Origin: Sphingomonas sp.
Lineage (GTDB): Bacteria; Pseudomonadota; Alphaproteobacteria; Sphingomonadales; Sphingomonadaceae
Direction: 5' to 3'
NCBI GenBank assembly: GCA_017849555.1
Contig: JAFIGU010000110.1
Coordinates: 1 to 64,000, forward strand
Length of the DNA: 64,000 nt
Shown in pieces: positions 7,294 to 16,854 of this stretch (positions within the stretch are counted from its first letter, which is position 1; each line of letters opens with the position of its first letter). The notes under the pieces are model-generated. The model had not been told where the DNA came from. It saw only the letters and a program-made list of their open reading frames with translations, and searched no databases. A program made the position numbers and the translations under genes.

Positions 7294-10200
7294 CAGAACG
7301 CCAGCCTGATCCCGGCGTTGCCCTTGACGCTATAGCTCTTGCCGAAATCGTTGATCGCTGTGTTGGCCGAGGCTTCGCCGAACAAAGTCAGCCGATTACC
7401 GATCAGCGCGCTGCCGCCGACGCCCAGCTCGCCCCACAAACGGTGGTTCTCGCGCCGGATCGGCGTCCCCGCCACATCGGCCACCGTCCCGTCGAGCCAT
7501 TCGTAGCTGAGGTTGGCGATGCCGTAGAGATAGCGCCCGGCGTCCTGCCGCTCGACCGACAGCCCCCAGCGACTCTTGAGGCTGCCGCCGAGATGCGACG
7601 AGACCGCCGCGCCATGCGGGTCGGAGAAGCGGTCGAAGGTGACATGCTGATAGACCATCTGGATCTGCGGTGTGACCGACAGCTTGGCCCCCACCGGCGC
7701 GCGCTTGCCGACCTCCAGGCTATAGGTCTGGCCGAACCCGTGATTGCCGTCGGCGAGCGTGCCGAGCACCGCCGAGCGCAGCCTGCTGTCGAACCACGTC
7801 GCCTGCGCGCGGCCGTCGATGTAGAAGCCCTTCGGCCCGAACCAGGTCAGCGTCGCCCCCGCGCTATAGCCCTTGGTCTTGATGCTACCGCCGCCATAGA
7901 CCGAGGCGATGCTCGCATTGGCCTCGCCATAGCCGCCGAGCACGCCGAGCACGAGGCTCGCGCCGTCGCCGCGTTCGCTCAGCACATGATCGGCGCCGAT
8001 CTCCATCTTCCAGCTGTCGACATTGACGTCGGCGAGGCTGGTCGAGACGGTCGCATTGGGGCGCGAGCGGCCCGCCTGCATCCGGCCCCAGATTCCCGAC
8101 GGCTTGCCGCTCTCGGTCGCCGCCCATTGCCGGTTGCCAGTGCGCTGCTGCATCGTCCCGATATCGGTGAGCGCCAGCAGCGTCTGGCCATAAGCCTCAT
8201 AGACCGGCACCCCCGGCTGGTAGAGCGGCACCTGCGGCTGCTCCGGCGCGACGAGCAGCGTCGAGCGCAGATACCAGTCGCCGTCGGTCGGGGTGGCGAC
8301 CCCGCCCTTGTAGAGCCGATAGCCATAGGCGCCGGCGATCACCGCCTGTTCGCCGCCGATCGCATAATCGCCGTGGAGCAGGAAGGTGCCGTCCGACGCC
8401 CCGGTCACGTCGACGATCTTGATCCCCTCGACCGTCTGCGCGCCGAGCCCGCCGCGGTTGACGAGATCGATCGTCGTGCGCCCGGCGGTCGCGCCGGTGA
8501 CGAGCCGGTCGGTCTGAGAGGCGTCGCCGCCGAGCACGGTCTCGATCTCCAGCCGGCCGCCCGCGCCGGTATAGCTCGCCGCGGTCAGCGTGCCGAACCC
8601 GTCGCGGCCCGGCGCGACGATGCCGAGGTTGGTGACCCCACCGACCGATCCGGTGCCTTCGAGCCGCGCGCCGCTGGCGACGTTGACCGTGCCGCCCAGC
8701 GTCCCGGTGACCGCGAGCGTCCCCGCCGCGATCGTCGTCGCGCCGGTGTAGCCGCCGCCATTGCCGGTCAGCAGCAAGGTGCCGGCGCCGGTCTTGGTCA
8801 GCGCGCCGCTGCCGGAAAGCGGGCCGGCGAGCGTGAGCGTGGTGGCGTTCGCGGTCGCGATCGTCCCAGCTCCCGCGACAGTGACCGCGCGGTTGCTGGC
8901 GAAGGTCGCGCTGGTCACCAGCGCGCCGCCGTCGAAGCGCAGGCCCCCGCTCGCCGCGCCGAGGCTGGCGTCACGCGCGATCTGCAGCGTGCCGCCGTTG
9001 ATCGCGGTGCCGCCGGTGTAGCTGTTGGTGCCGGTGACGACGAGCGTGCCCGCGTCGGTCTTGACCAATTGCGCATCGCCCGCGAGCGCCGCGTTGATCG
9101 TCGCAACGAACCCGGCCCCCGCTGAACTCCCGTCACCGACGCGGATCACCGATTGCGGCGCGGTCAGCGTGATCGGGTCGCCGTTGATTGTGTAGCCGCT
9201 GGCGGCGAACTGCATCCCCGCGGCGGTCACCGCGCCGAGGCTGTTGTCGACCGTCACCGTCCCGGCGCTGCCGCCGAACACCGCGAACGCGCCGTCGCTA
9301 TAGGCCGCATTCACCACGCCATTGGCGTCGGTCCAATTGTCGTTGCCGGTGCCGTTCTGCCACGCGCCCGACCCGCCGTTGATCACGCCGTTGCCCTTCG
9401 GGCCGGATGCACCGTCCCAGAAATTGAGCGACAACCCGGCGAAATTGATGAGATTGACCTGCCCGGCGACCGACGTCTGCACCGCGACATTGCTCCCGCC
9501 CGGCATGCTGCCGAGCGTCAGGCCGTTGTCGGTGAGCGTGCCGCCATAATTGATCAGGCGATAGACGCCGGCCCCGAAATCGCCCCCCGCCGGGGTGGAC
9601 ACATTGAGCGTGCCGTCGAGCGTGAGATTGCCCCCGACATTGACGAGATCGTTGAGCGCGCCGCCCGACACATTGGCCTGGCCGAGCTCATAAGCGAGCG
9701 TCGCGCTCTGGCTGATGAGCAGATCGCCGTTGATCGTGAGCGTGCCCACGCCGCCGACGCCGGGCGCCAGCGTGCCGCGCAGGTTCACATTGCCGCCGAT
9801 CGTCCCGGTGCCGCCCAGCGTGGCGAGCTGGTCGATGGTCACCGGCCCGGTCGCCGCGCGATAATCGCCGGTCACGAACAGCGCGCCCTGCACCGCCTCG
9901 ATGCCGCCGGTCTGGCTGCCCGTGCCGCCGAGCACCAGGGTGCCCGCGCCGAGCTTGCCGATCAGACCCGCGCCGGTGAGATTGCCGGTGAGCGTGAGCG
10001 TCGTGCCCGCATCGACCGAGAACACGCCCTGCCCGGCGAGATCGACCGCGCGCGCCGAGGTCAGATCCGCGGTGGTGTTGAGCGTGCCGCCGTTGAACGA
10101 GAGCCCGCCCGTCGCCGCGCCGAGATTGGCGTCGCGGGAAATCCGCAATGTGCCGCCGTTGATCGCGGTGCCCCCGGTGTAGCTGTTGGTGCCGAGGAGC

Positions 10201-13200
10201 TCGAGCCGGCCGACGTCCGTCTTGACCAGCTGGGTGCTGCCGGTGATCTCCGACGTGATGATCACGCTATAGCCGAGCCCGGCGCTGGTGCCGTCGCCGA
10301 CGCGGATCACCGACTGCGGCCCGGTCAGCGTCAGCGCATCGCCCTGGATGCGATAATTCGTCGTCGCGAACTGGAGCCCCGCGGCGGTGACCGTGCCGAG
10401 GCTGTTGTCGATCGTGACCAGCCCCCCGGTGCCGGCGAAGATCGCGAACGCGCCATTGTCATAGGCGGCGTTCACCGCGCCGGTCGCCTCGGTCCAGCTA
10501 TTGTCGAGCGCGGTCCGCCACATCCCGCTGCCGCCGTCGACCATATTGTTGAGCTTGTTCGCCCCGGCGCTGCCGTCCCAGAAGTTGAGCAGCGCGCCGC
10601 CGGTGTTGACCAGATTGACCTGCCCCGCGATCGACGTCTGGACCGTGAGCGCCGGCCCTGTGGGCATCGTGCCCAGTGCGAGGCCGTTGTCGGTCAGCGT
10701 GCCGGCATAGTTGAACACGCGATAGAGGCCGATATCGAAGCTGCCCCCGGCCGGGACCGTGACATTGAGCGTGCCGTCGAGCGTCAAATTGCCGCCGACA
10801 TTGACCAGATCATTGAGCGGACCGCCCACCGTGTTCCGCGCGCCGAACTCATAAGCGAGCGTCGACCCCGCGGCGAGCGAGAGGTTGCCGTTGATCGTCA
10901 GCGTCCCCGGGCTGTTGCCCGGCGCCAAAGTGGCGCCGTCGCGCATGTCGACGCTGCCGCCGATAACGCCGCTGCCCGCAAGCGTCGCGCCCGAGAAGAC
11001 CGTGGTCAGCCCGGTCGCCGCCGACTGATCGCCATTGATGCGCAGCGTTCCGGCGTTGACCAGCGTCTGCCCGGCGTAGCTGTTGCCCGCGGTCAGCGTC
11101 AGCACGCCCGGGCCGTTCTGCACCACCGACCCCGTTCCCGAGATCAGGCCGGAAAATCCGATATCGTCGGAATGGAAAAATACCAGTGAACCGTTGTTCG
11201 CGACGTCCCCGACGATCGAGCCGGCGGTTCCCCCGTTGCCGAGTTGCAGAACGCCCGCCGCGATCGTCGTGTCACCGGTGTAGCTGTTCGCACCGGTCAA
11301 GGTCAGCACGCCCTCGCCGTCTTTGATCAGGGCGCCCGCCCCGGTGAAGCGGGGAGCGATGCCGATGCTATAGCCATTCGTGTCGATGACGCCGCCATTT
11401 GCCCCGAGGGCGATGTCGCGCGCGTCGAAGCCGGTGAAGAAAGTGCCATTGTTGCGCGTGGCGCGAACCAGCCCGCCGTCGATCGCAAATGTAACCGTCC
11501 CCCGACCGGCGCCGACCTGACTGGTCTCCAGAACCCCGCGATTGGCCGCCGTACCGTTCAGGGCAAGACTGCCGCTGGCGCCCGTGGCGACACCGAGGAG
11601 CAAGCCACCTTCGGCGTGCACCAGCCCGCCATCCTCGATCGTCAGCGCGCCATTTCCCTGGTTGCCGACGGTCATGTTGTAGCGGGTGACCTGCCAGTTC
11701 GATCCCGGACCGGTCACGACGACGCTGCCATCGGCATTGGCGCCGATATAACCCTGATCGCTGGTGACGCTTGCGCCGTCCTCGATGCGCAAGGTGCCGC
11801 TGCCGAAGCTGCCGATCGTCAATTGCGCGGCGCTGATCCAGGACGTGCCCGGACCGGTGACGACGACATCGCCGTGCGCACTTGCGCCGACGACCGCATC
11901 CTGGCTCGAAACCAGCGCGCCGTCCGCGATGCGCAACGCGCCGGTCTCCCAAAGGCCGACGTTGAGCCGGCCGCCGATTTGCCAGGCGGACCCCGTTCCG
12001 GTGACCAGCGCCTGACCGGCACTATCTTCGCCGATGACCGCGCCGTCGCTCATTATCTTGCCGCCATCGGCGATCGTCAGCTCGCCCGTTCCACCCGAAC
12101 CGACCGACAAGCCACCGACGGTCCAGGTCGATGCGCCGCCGCTGGCGTTGCGGCCGGTGACCGTAAGCCGGGCCTGATCGCCGATGCCGTCGCCGATCCA
12201 GCCGTTGACGCTGCTCATCGTGCCGCCGTCGCCGAGCCGCAACTCGCCAGCCCTGACGTAGAGATCGCCCGCGACGCTATCGGCACCGGTCAGCACGAGC
12301 GTGCCGAGGTCGCGTTTCTCGAGATCGCCGTCGCTGGTCAGCGCCGATGCGATCGTCGCGGTATAGCCGGCGCCGGCCAGCGTACCGTCACCGACCCGGA
12401 TCACCGATTGCGGCGCGGTCAGCGTGATCGCGTCGCCGGTCAGGATATAGCCGTCGCTGGCGAACTGCAGGCCCGAGGCGGTGACCGCGCCGCCGCCGCC
12501 ATCGACCGTCACCGTGCCGGGCGCGGCCGAGAAGATCGCGAAGGCGCCGTCGTAATAGGCGGTATTCAACGTGCCGTCGGCGAGCGTCCAGTTATCGCTG
12601 CCCGCGCCGCTCCGCCAGATGCCGGAGCCGCCGCTGACGATGCCGTCGCCACCCGCGCCGCCGCCGTCCCAGAAATTGACGTCCACGCCCGCGATGTTGA
12701 CGAGGTTGACCTGATGGGCGATCGAGGTCTGCACCTGCACGATCGCGTCCGCCGGCATCGTGCCGACCGCAAGCCCCTGATCGTTCAGCGTGCCGCCGTA
12801 ACTGATCACGCGATAGAGGCCGACGTCGAAATTGCCGCCGGGGGTGGCGGTGACGTCGATCGTACCGGCCAGCGTCAGATTGCCGCCGACGACGGTGAGA
12901 TCATTGAGCGGGCCGCCGACGACATCGGAATGGCCGAATTCATAATCGAGCAAAGACCCGCTGGAGAGCGCAAGATCGCCCGCGATCGTCAGCGTGCCCG
13001 GGCTGTTGCCGGGCGCCAGCGTGCCGCCGCTGGCGATCGTCACATTGCCGCCGATCGTCCCGGCGCCGCCGAGCCGGCCGCCGCTCTGCACGTTGACGAG
13101 GCTGGCGGCGCTGCCGAGCGTGCCGTTGACGCGCAGCGCACCGCCCGAGACGATCGTCGTGCCGGTGAACAGCGCGCTGTTGCCGGTGAGATTGGTGTCG

Positions 13201-15977
13201 CCCGCGACCTGGTTGATCGCCCCCGCGCCCGAGATCGCGGCGCCGAAAATATAATCGGTGTCGGTGTGGTTGAAATTGATCCGCGAGGTCGCGCTGCCCA
13301 AAGCGAGCGACGGCGCGGTGAACGCCCCCGCCGCCGCGGCAGCCTGCCCTTCGCCGCCGCCGGTATTGAGGATGCCCGTCGCGGTGCCGACATCGGCGAG
13401 GACGAGAGAGCCGGCGACGTTCACCGCGCCGCCGTCGCTGAGGGTGAGCGCGCCGGTGCCGGCGCCGCTGCCGATCACCAGATCGCCGCTCGTGCGGAAA
13501 CGCGAATTGGCGCCGGAAACGGTGAGCGTCGCCGGCAGCGCCGCCGAGACCGTCCCGAAGGTCGCGTTGGTGAAGGTCGCCGCGCCGCCCTGATCGAGCA
13601 TGAAGCGGCCATTGGTCATCAGCAGCGCATCGCTGCTCGTCCAGTTCGATCCCGCGCCGGTGATCGAAATGTCGAGGAGGCGGGTGGTGCCGTTCTGCGC
13701 ATTGCCCGCCGCTGTGCCGACCGTGCTGGCCGCCGCGGTGTGCAGCGCGCCGCCGCCGCTGATCGTCACGGCGCCGCCGGTGTTGGCGGCGGCGGCAAGC
13801 GTCAGGCCGCCCGTCATATCAGCCTGCGAGCCGGTGCCGTCGATCGTGAACCGCGCTGTGCCGAGCTGGGTTCGCAGCGACATGCCGCCGGCGGTGAGAT
13901 CGAGATGGCCGCCGTTGGTGATGTTGACGGCCACGACCCGGCCATTGTTTCCCGCGACGTTCATCGCGGCAGTACCGAACGCGGAACCCTGTCCGTCGAC
14001 GGCGAGCGCGGTATTGCCCGAGCTCAGTGTCGTCGGGCCGCCGGAGGTCATCTTGGCGCCCCCGTTGACGAGAAGCTGCCCCGCGGAAAGCGTCGTTCCG
14101 CCGCGGTAGGTGACGATGGCCCTGTTCGTAACGAGAAGCCCGCCCGAGCCGTTGACGGTCGTCGCGCCGTTATAATCGCTGCTACCGGTCAGGGTGAGCA
14201 ACCCGGCGCCGCTCGTGGTGAGAGCGCCGCCGCCACGGATCTGGCCCGTATAGGTATAAGCAGCCGAATTGCCGAAGATCAGCAGGCCGTCGTCTTGCAC
14301 ATCGCCCAGGATCGATCCGTTAACGCGCAGCGTGCCGGCCGCGATCGTCGTGCCGCCGACGTAGGTATTGTCGCCGCTCAGGATGAGCGTGCCGGCGCCC
14401 GATTTGAGCAAAGCTCCCCCGCCCAGAAGCGGCTGTGTCAGCGTGAGGCTCGCACCGGGGGTGACCTCGATCCCGGCGCCGTTCGCCGCCCAGTTGATCG
14501 ATCGTGCGATATTGCCGTTGCCGGTCCATTGGAGCGCGCCGCCGGAGATCGTGAACGCGCCGGTGCCGAGCGCGGTCTCGGACCCGATCGACAGCTTGCC
14601 AGCGGTGATCGTCGTACCGCCGCTATGATTATTCCCCACCAGCGTGGTGGTGCCCGATCCACTCTGAAGGACCGAGATGGCGCCGTTGATATTTCCGACG
14701 GACAGGTTGCTGTTCTGCTGGAAGATCAGCGCGCCGCTGCCGATAATAGCGGGGATTGCCCCGCCGACGGTGCCCGCGTCGAACAGGAGCGTGCCCTGCT
14801 GGAGCTCCCAGACGCTCGTCGGCAGACCACTGGCATTGCCCGTCAGCATCCAGGTGCTCGTGCCGACCTTCACGAAGCGATTGAAATTCCGATACTGCCC
14901 CGCCGCGCCAACCAGCGACATATCGAAGCTCGAATCGACGTTCCCGCCGAGCTGCAACGATTGGGCGAAGCCGGCCGATGCGTTGGCGATCACGAGCCCG
15001 GTGATGCTCGATCCCGCCTGCAATTCGAGCAGGGTAAGCTGGGCCTGGCTGAGATCCATCGCCACGGCGCCGCCGGCACCGGCGCGGATGATGCCGCCGT
15101 TGACGATGTTGACCGGCAGCGTCGTCCCCTGGATCGCCACCGCGCCATTGCCACCCTCGATCAGCCCATAGTTGACGATCGGGACGCTGAGCGTCTTCAG
15201 CGCGATGCCCGCGCCGCCCAGCGCGCCGCCGCTACCGTCGCCGCCGCGCACGATGCCCGTCGCATTGTTGGTGAAGCTCTGCACCCCGCTGACGCCGACG
15301 CCGATAAAGGCGCCCGCGCCACCGGCCACCCCCAGCCCGGCGCCGCCCTGGATCGTGCCGTTATTGACCACGCTGGCGTTGCCGCTGACCTGCATCCCGA
15401 GGCCGCCGCTGAGCCCGCCCACGCCCGAGCTGCCGCCGGTGATCGTGCCGTTGTTGATCAAATTGCCGTTGTTCTGGATATTGGCGCCGAGCGCCCTGGT
15501 GCTGGTGCCGTTGCTGCCGCTTCCCCCGGTGATCGTGGCGTAATTGGTAATCGTCGTCGTGATGCCGCCGGGGCTGGCGGTGGTCAGCCCGGCCTGGCCG
15601 GTGAAGTTGATCGGGTCGTCATTGCCGTGGATCGTGCCGTACAGCGTCACGAGGCCGGCGGGCGCGATCCCGTTGGTCGAAAAGCCGGCGGTATCGATGA
15701 TCAGCGTATTGGTGCTGGCGGGCAGCGCGCCGGTGATCGCGATATCGGCGGTCAAGGTGATCGTCGAGCTGAGATCGCCGTCCGCATTCGCGTCGAGGAT
15801 CGCTTGGCGCAATTCGGCATCGGTGCCGGCGGGATAACCCCTGGCCCAGGCCGTCGAAGGAAAAACGCCCGCGAGCACCAGCGCCATCCCGCCGACCCCG
15901 GTCAGCAGCCCGCGCCTGCGCGCGATCGGGCGGGAGACGGACGCGTGCCGGCGATGCGCTTGTTTCACGCTGTTCAT
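7293..15977 (-). CDS. Giant autotransporter (type Va) with beta-helix passenger
   Basis: A 2,894-residue surface protein. The start at 15977 follows GAAGGGAATCGAGAG and gives an extended signal sequence: a basic stretch HRRHASVSRPIARRRG, a hydrophobic core, and cleavage after AWA. The passenger is a long beta-helix built from autotransporter-associated strand repeats (pattern LxKxGxGTLxLTGxNxYTGxTTIxxGTLxV) plus a block of T5SS/PEP-CTERM-type repeats (DNA about 11440-12225). Three copies of a ~690-bp module (12388-13074, 10294-10980, 9131-9818) carry the landmarks NFWDG, GGSG-W and PQSVIRVGDG. The last ~270 residues (DNA 7293 to about 8110) are the autotransporter beta-barrel, starting near SGIWGRMQAG and ending in Phe (GIRLAF). 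Likely adhesin or biofilm factor; function inferred. Confidence 0.93.
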   Translation of the reverse strand: MNSVKQAHRRHASVSRPIARRRGLLTGVGGMALVLAGVFPSTAWARGYPAGTDAELRQAILDANADGDLSSTITLTADIAITGALPASTNTLIIDTAGFSTNGIAPAGLVTLYGTIHGNDDPINFTGQAGLTTASPGGITTTITNYATITGGSGSNGTSTRALGANIQNNGNLINNGTITGGSSGVGGLSGGLGMQVSGNASVVNNGTIQGGAGLGVAGGAGAFIGVGVSGVQSFTNNATGIVRGGDGSGGALGGAGIALKTLSVPIVNYGLIEGGNGAVAIQGTTLPVNIVNGGIIRAGAGGAVAMDLSQAQLTLLELQAGSSITGLVIANASAGFAQSLQLGGNVDSSFDMSLVGAAGQYRNFNRFVKVGTSTWMLTGNASGLPTSVWELQQGTLLFDAGTVGGAIPAIIGSGALIFQQNSNLSVGNINGAISVLQSGSGTTTLVGNNHSGGTTITAGKLSIGSETALGTGAFTISGGALQWTGNGNIARSINWAANGAGIEVTPGASLTLTQPLLGGGALLKSGAGTLILSGDNTYVGGTTIAAGTLRVNGSILGDVQDDGLLIFGNSAAYTYTGQIRGGGALTTSGAGLLTLTGSSDYNGATTVNGSGGLLVTNRAIVTYRGGTTLSAGQLLVNGGAKMTSGGPTTLSSGNTALAVDGQGSAFGTAAMNVAGNNGRVVAVNITNGGHLDLTAGGMSLRTQLGTARFTIDGTGSQADMTGGLTLAAAANTGGAVTISGGGALHTAAASTVGTAAGNAQNGTTRLLDISITGAGSNWTSSDALLMTNGRFMLDQGGAATFTNATFGTVSAALPATLTVSGANSRFRTSGDLVIGSGAGTGALTLSDGGAVNVAGSLVLADVGTATGILNTGGGEGQAAAAAGAFTAPSLALGSATSRINFNHTDTDYIFGAAISGAGAINQVAGDTNLTGNSALFTGTTIVSGGALRVNGTLGSAASLVNVQSGGRLGGAGTIGGNVTIASGGTLAPGNSPGTLTIAGDLALSSGSLLDYEFGHSDVVGGPLNDLTVVGGNLTLAGTIDVTATPGGNFDVGLYRVISYGGTLNDQGLAVGTMPADAIVQVQTSIAHQVNLVNIAGVDVNFWDGGGAGGDGIVSGGSGIWRSGAGSDNWTLADGTLNTAYYDGAFAIFSAAPGTVTVDGGGGAVTASGLQFASDGYILTGDAITLTAPQSVIRVGDGTLAGAGYTATIASALTSDGDLEKRDLGTLVLTGADSVAGDLYVRAGELRLGDGGTMSSVNGWIGDGIGDQARLTVTGRNASGGASTWTVGGLSVGSGGTGELTIADGGKIMSDGAVIGEDSAGQALVTGTGSAWQIGGRLNVGLWETGALRIADGALVSSQDAVVGASAHGDVVVTGPGTSWISAAQLTIGSFGSGTLRIEDGASVTSDQGYIGANADGSVVVTGPGSNWQVTRYNMTVGNQGNGALTIEDGGLVHAEGGLLLGVATGASGSLALNGTAANRGVLETSQVGAGRGTVTFAIDGGLVRATRNNGTFFTGFDARDIALGANGGVIDTNGYSIGIAPRFTGAGALIKDGEGVLTLTGANSYTGDTTIAAGVLQLGNGGTAGSIVGDVANNGSLVFFHSDDIGFSGLISGTGSVVQNGPGVLTLTAGNSYAGQTLVNAGTLRINGDQSAATGLTTVFSGATLAGSGVIGGSVDMRDGATLAPGNSPGTLTINGNLSLAAGSTLAYEFGARNTVGGPLNDLVNVGGNLTLDGTLNVTVPAGGSFDIGLYRVFNYAGTLTDNGLALGTMPTGPALTVQTSIAGQVNLVNTGGALLNFWDGSAGANKLNNMVDGGSGMWRTALDNSWTEATGAVNAAYDNGAFAIFAGTGGLVTIDNSLGTVTAAGLQFATTNYRIQGDALTLTGPQSVIRVGDGTSAGLGYSVIITSEITGSTQLVKTDVGRLELLGTNSYTGGTAINGGTLRISRDANLGAATGGLSFNGGTLNTTADLTSARAVDLAGQGVFSVDAGTTLTLTGNLTGAGLIGKLGAGTLVLGGTGSQTGGIEAVQGALFVTGDYRAATGPVTIDQLATLGGTGTIGGNVNLRGTLAPGVGGVGTLTINGDLLISQSATLAYELGQANVSGGALNDLVNVGGNLTLDGTLNVSTPAGGDFGAGVYRLINYGGTLTDNGLTLGSMPGGSNVAVQTSVAGQVNLINFAGLSLNFWDGASGPKGNGVINGGSGAWQNGTGNDNWTDANGVVNAAYSDGAFAVFGGSAGTVTVDNSLGAVTAAGMQFAASGYTINGDPITLTAPQSVIRVGDGSSAGAGFVATINAALAGDAQLVKTDAGTLVVTGTNSYTGGTAINGGTLQIARDASLGAASGGLRFDGGALVTSATFASNRAVTVAGAGTIATANATTLTLAGPLSGSGALTKTGAGTLLLTGNGGGYTGATTIAAGTLAVTGTLGGTVNVASGARLEGTGSVGGVTNLGIVAPGRDGFGTLTAASYTGAGGRLEIETVLGGDASQTDRLVTGATAGRTTIDLVNRGGLGAQTVEGIKIVDVTGASDGTFLLHGDYAIGGEQAVIAGAYGYRLYKGGVATPTDGDWYLRSTLLVAPEQPQVPLYQPGVPVYEAYGQTLLALTDIGTMQQRTGNRQWAATESGKPSGIWGRMQAGRSRPNATVSTSLADVNVDSWKMEIGADHVLSERGDGASLVLGVLGGYGEANASIASVYGGGSIKTKGYSAGATLTWFGPKGFYIDGRAQATWFDSRLRSAVLGTLADGNHGFGQTYSLEVGKRAPVGAKLSVTPQIQMVYQHVTFDRFSDPHGAAVSSHLGGSLKSRWGLSVERQDAGRYLYGIANLSYEWLDGTVADVAGTPIRRENHRLWGELGVGGSALIGNRLTLFGEASANTAINDFGKSYSVKGNAGIRLAF
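9131..9818 (-). repeat. Autotransporter internal module, copy 3
   Basis: Third copy in protein order (about residues 2053-2282). It runs from GGNVNLRGTLAP through GGALNDLVNVGGNLTLDGT, NFWDGAS and GGSGAWQNG to PQSVIRVGDGS. It aligns over its whole length with the copies at 10294-10980 and 12388-13074. Confidence 0.8.
10294..10980 (-). repeat. Autotransporter internal module, copy 2
   Basis: Second copy (about residues 1666-1894), with GGPLNDLVNVGGNLTLDGT, NFWDGSAG, GGSGMWRTA and PQSVIRVGDGT. It looks closer to copy 3 than to copy 1 in the LNDLVNVGGNLTLDGTLNV segment, suggesting the 2/3 pair is the more recent duplication. Confidence 0.8.
12388..13074 (-). repeat. Autotransporter internal module, copy 1
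   Basis: First copy (about residues 968-1196), with GGPLNDLTVVGGNLTLAGT, NFWDGGGAG, GGSGIWRSG and PQSVIRVGDG. It is separated from copy 2 by the block of T5SS/PEP-CTERM-type repeats. Confidence 0.8.
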
Positions 15978-16362
15978 CTCTCGATTCCCTTCAACGAAAA
16001 CGGTCGGAAAAACGTCGATCGAAGAGGAAGCGCCACGAGCTCGAAAACCCGCGCTGCCGAGAGGCGCACGCCACCGTCCACATCCACACGCCCCCTTCCG
16101 GTAACCCCTTGCTCGTGCGGACAAATCCGCCGGCCTTGCGCCGCACCGCCGCCAGCGGTTCGCCCCCGGCCGCAATGGCGCCGAAAGATTAACCGAATGT
16201 TGAATTTGCGTGTAATACGCCCGCGAAGTGGCGGAAAAATAACCTATTCTTCCTATCGCCGCGCGCTAGTTGCCGGGGGTGCTCGCGCGGCCGCGCAAGC
16301 GCCCCGGCTCTTCCGTCTTCAGCACCAGCTCGGCTTGGGTGATAGACCGGGCGGTGGCTCAA
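15978..16362. other. Gene-free stretch upstream of the autotransporter
   Basis: 385 bp between the autotransporter start and the VOC gene stop. The AT-richer part at about 16185-16260 is the most likely place for the autotransporter promoter, but I cannot assign clear -35/-10 boxes. No gene is recognised here. Confidence 0.5.
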
Positions 16363-16785
16363 TCAAACCGGGTCGGCCCAGGGGTCGTAGCTGCCGAAGC
16401 TCCACACATTGCCCTCCGGATCGCGCGCGGAATAGCCGCGGCCGCCATAATCCTGATCCACCGGGCCGCTGATGATCTCCGCACCCGCCGCGGCGGTGCG
16501 GCGGGCATGGGCGTCGACGTCGGCGACGATCAGATAGAGCCCCATCGTCGCCCCGCCCGCCTCGGCGACCGTCTTCATCCGCGCGGCCCGCACATGGGGC
16601 GAGTCGATCGCGCTCGAGATCATCAACATGCGATCGGCCCAGATAAGCTGCGCGTGCTGGACGATCGCAGGGTCGGTCTCGCTCAAGTAAACCGCCCGCC
16701 GCTCGAACCCGAAGGCGGTGCACAGAAAGTCGATCGCGCGCGGCGCATCGGTGTAGCGCAGATTGGGGATGATCTCATGTCGCAT
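16363..16785 (-). CDS. VOC/glyoxalase-bleomycin resistance family protein
   Basis: A 140-residue single VOC domain with paired beta-alpha-beta-beta-beta units. The N-terminus reads IIPNLRYTDAPRAIDFLCTAFGFE and the C-terminal metal-site strand reads YSARDPEGNVWSFG. GAGG lies 7 bp before the ATG. The gene follows the frameshifted AraC regulator by 69 bp on the same strand and may be its target. VOC proteins include glyoxalases, dioxygenases and drug-binding proteins; the substrate is not readable. Confidence 0.85.
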   Translation of the reverse strand: MRHEIIPNLRYTDAPRAIDFLCTAFGFERRAVYLSETDPAIVQHAQLIWADRMLMISSAIDSPHVRAARMKTVAEAGGATMGLYLIVADVDAHARRTAAAGAEIISGPVDQDYGGRGYSARDPEGNVWSFGSYDPWADPV

Positions 16786-16854
16786 GATGGGCCTCGCTGT
16801 TGTCCGATCCCCGGATAGACAAGGCGCCTGGCATCGGATTGGACGAAACGCACC

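Noticed and set aside
7443..11189. Long plus-strand frames of 560 and 678 codons
   Set aside because: Antisense to the autotransporter; low-complexity ARG/ALA-rich translation with no family features.
9131..13074. CRISPR-like appearance of regularly repeated DNA
   Set aside because: The repeats are in-frame protein modules of the autotransporter, long and diverged, without short identical repeats and unique spacers.
11244..16472. 1,742-codon open frame on the plus strand
   Set aside because: It lies antisense to the autotransporter gene and has the Arg/Ala/Asp-rich composition of a mirror frame in GC-rich DNA; no domain or ribosome site.
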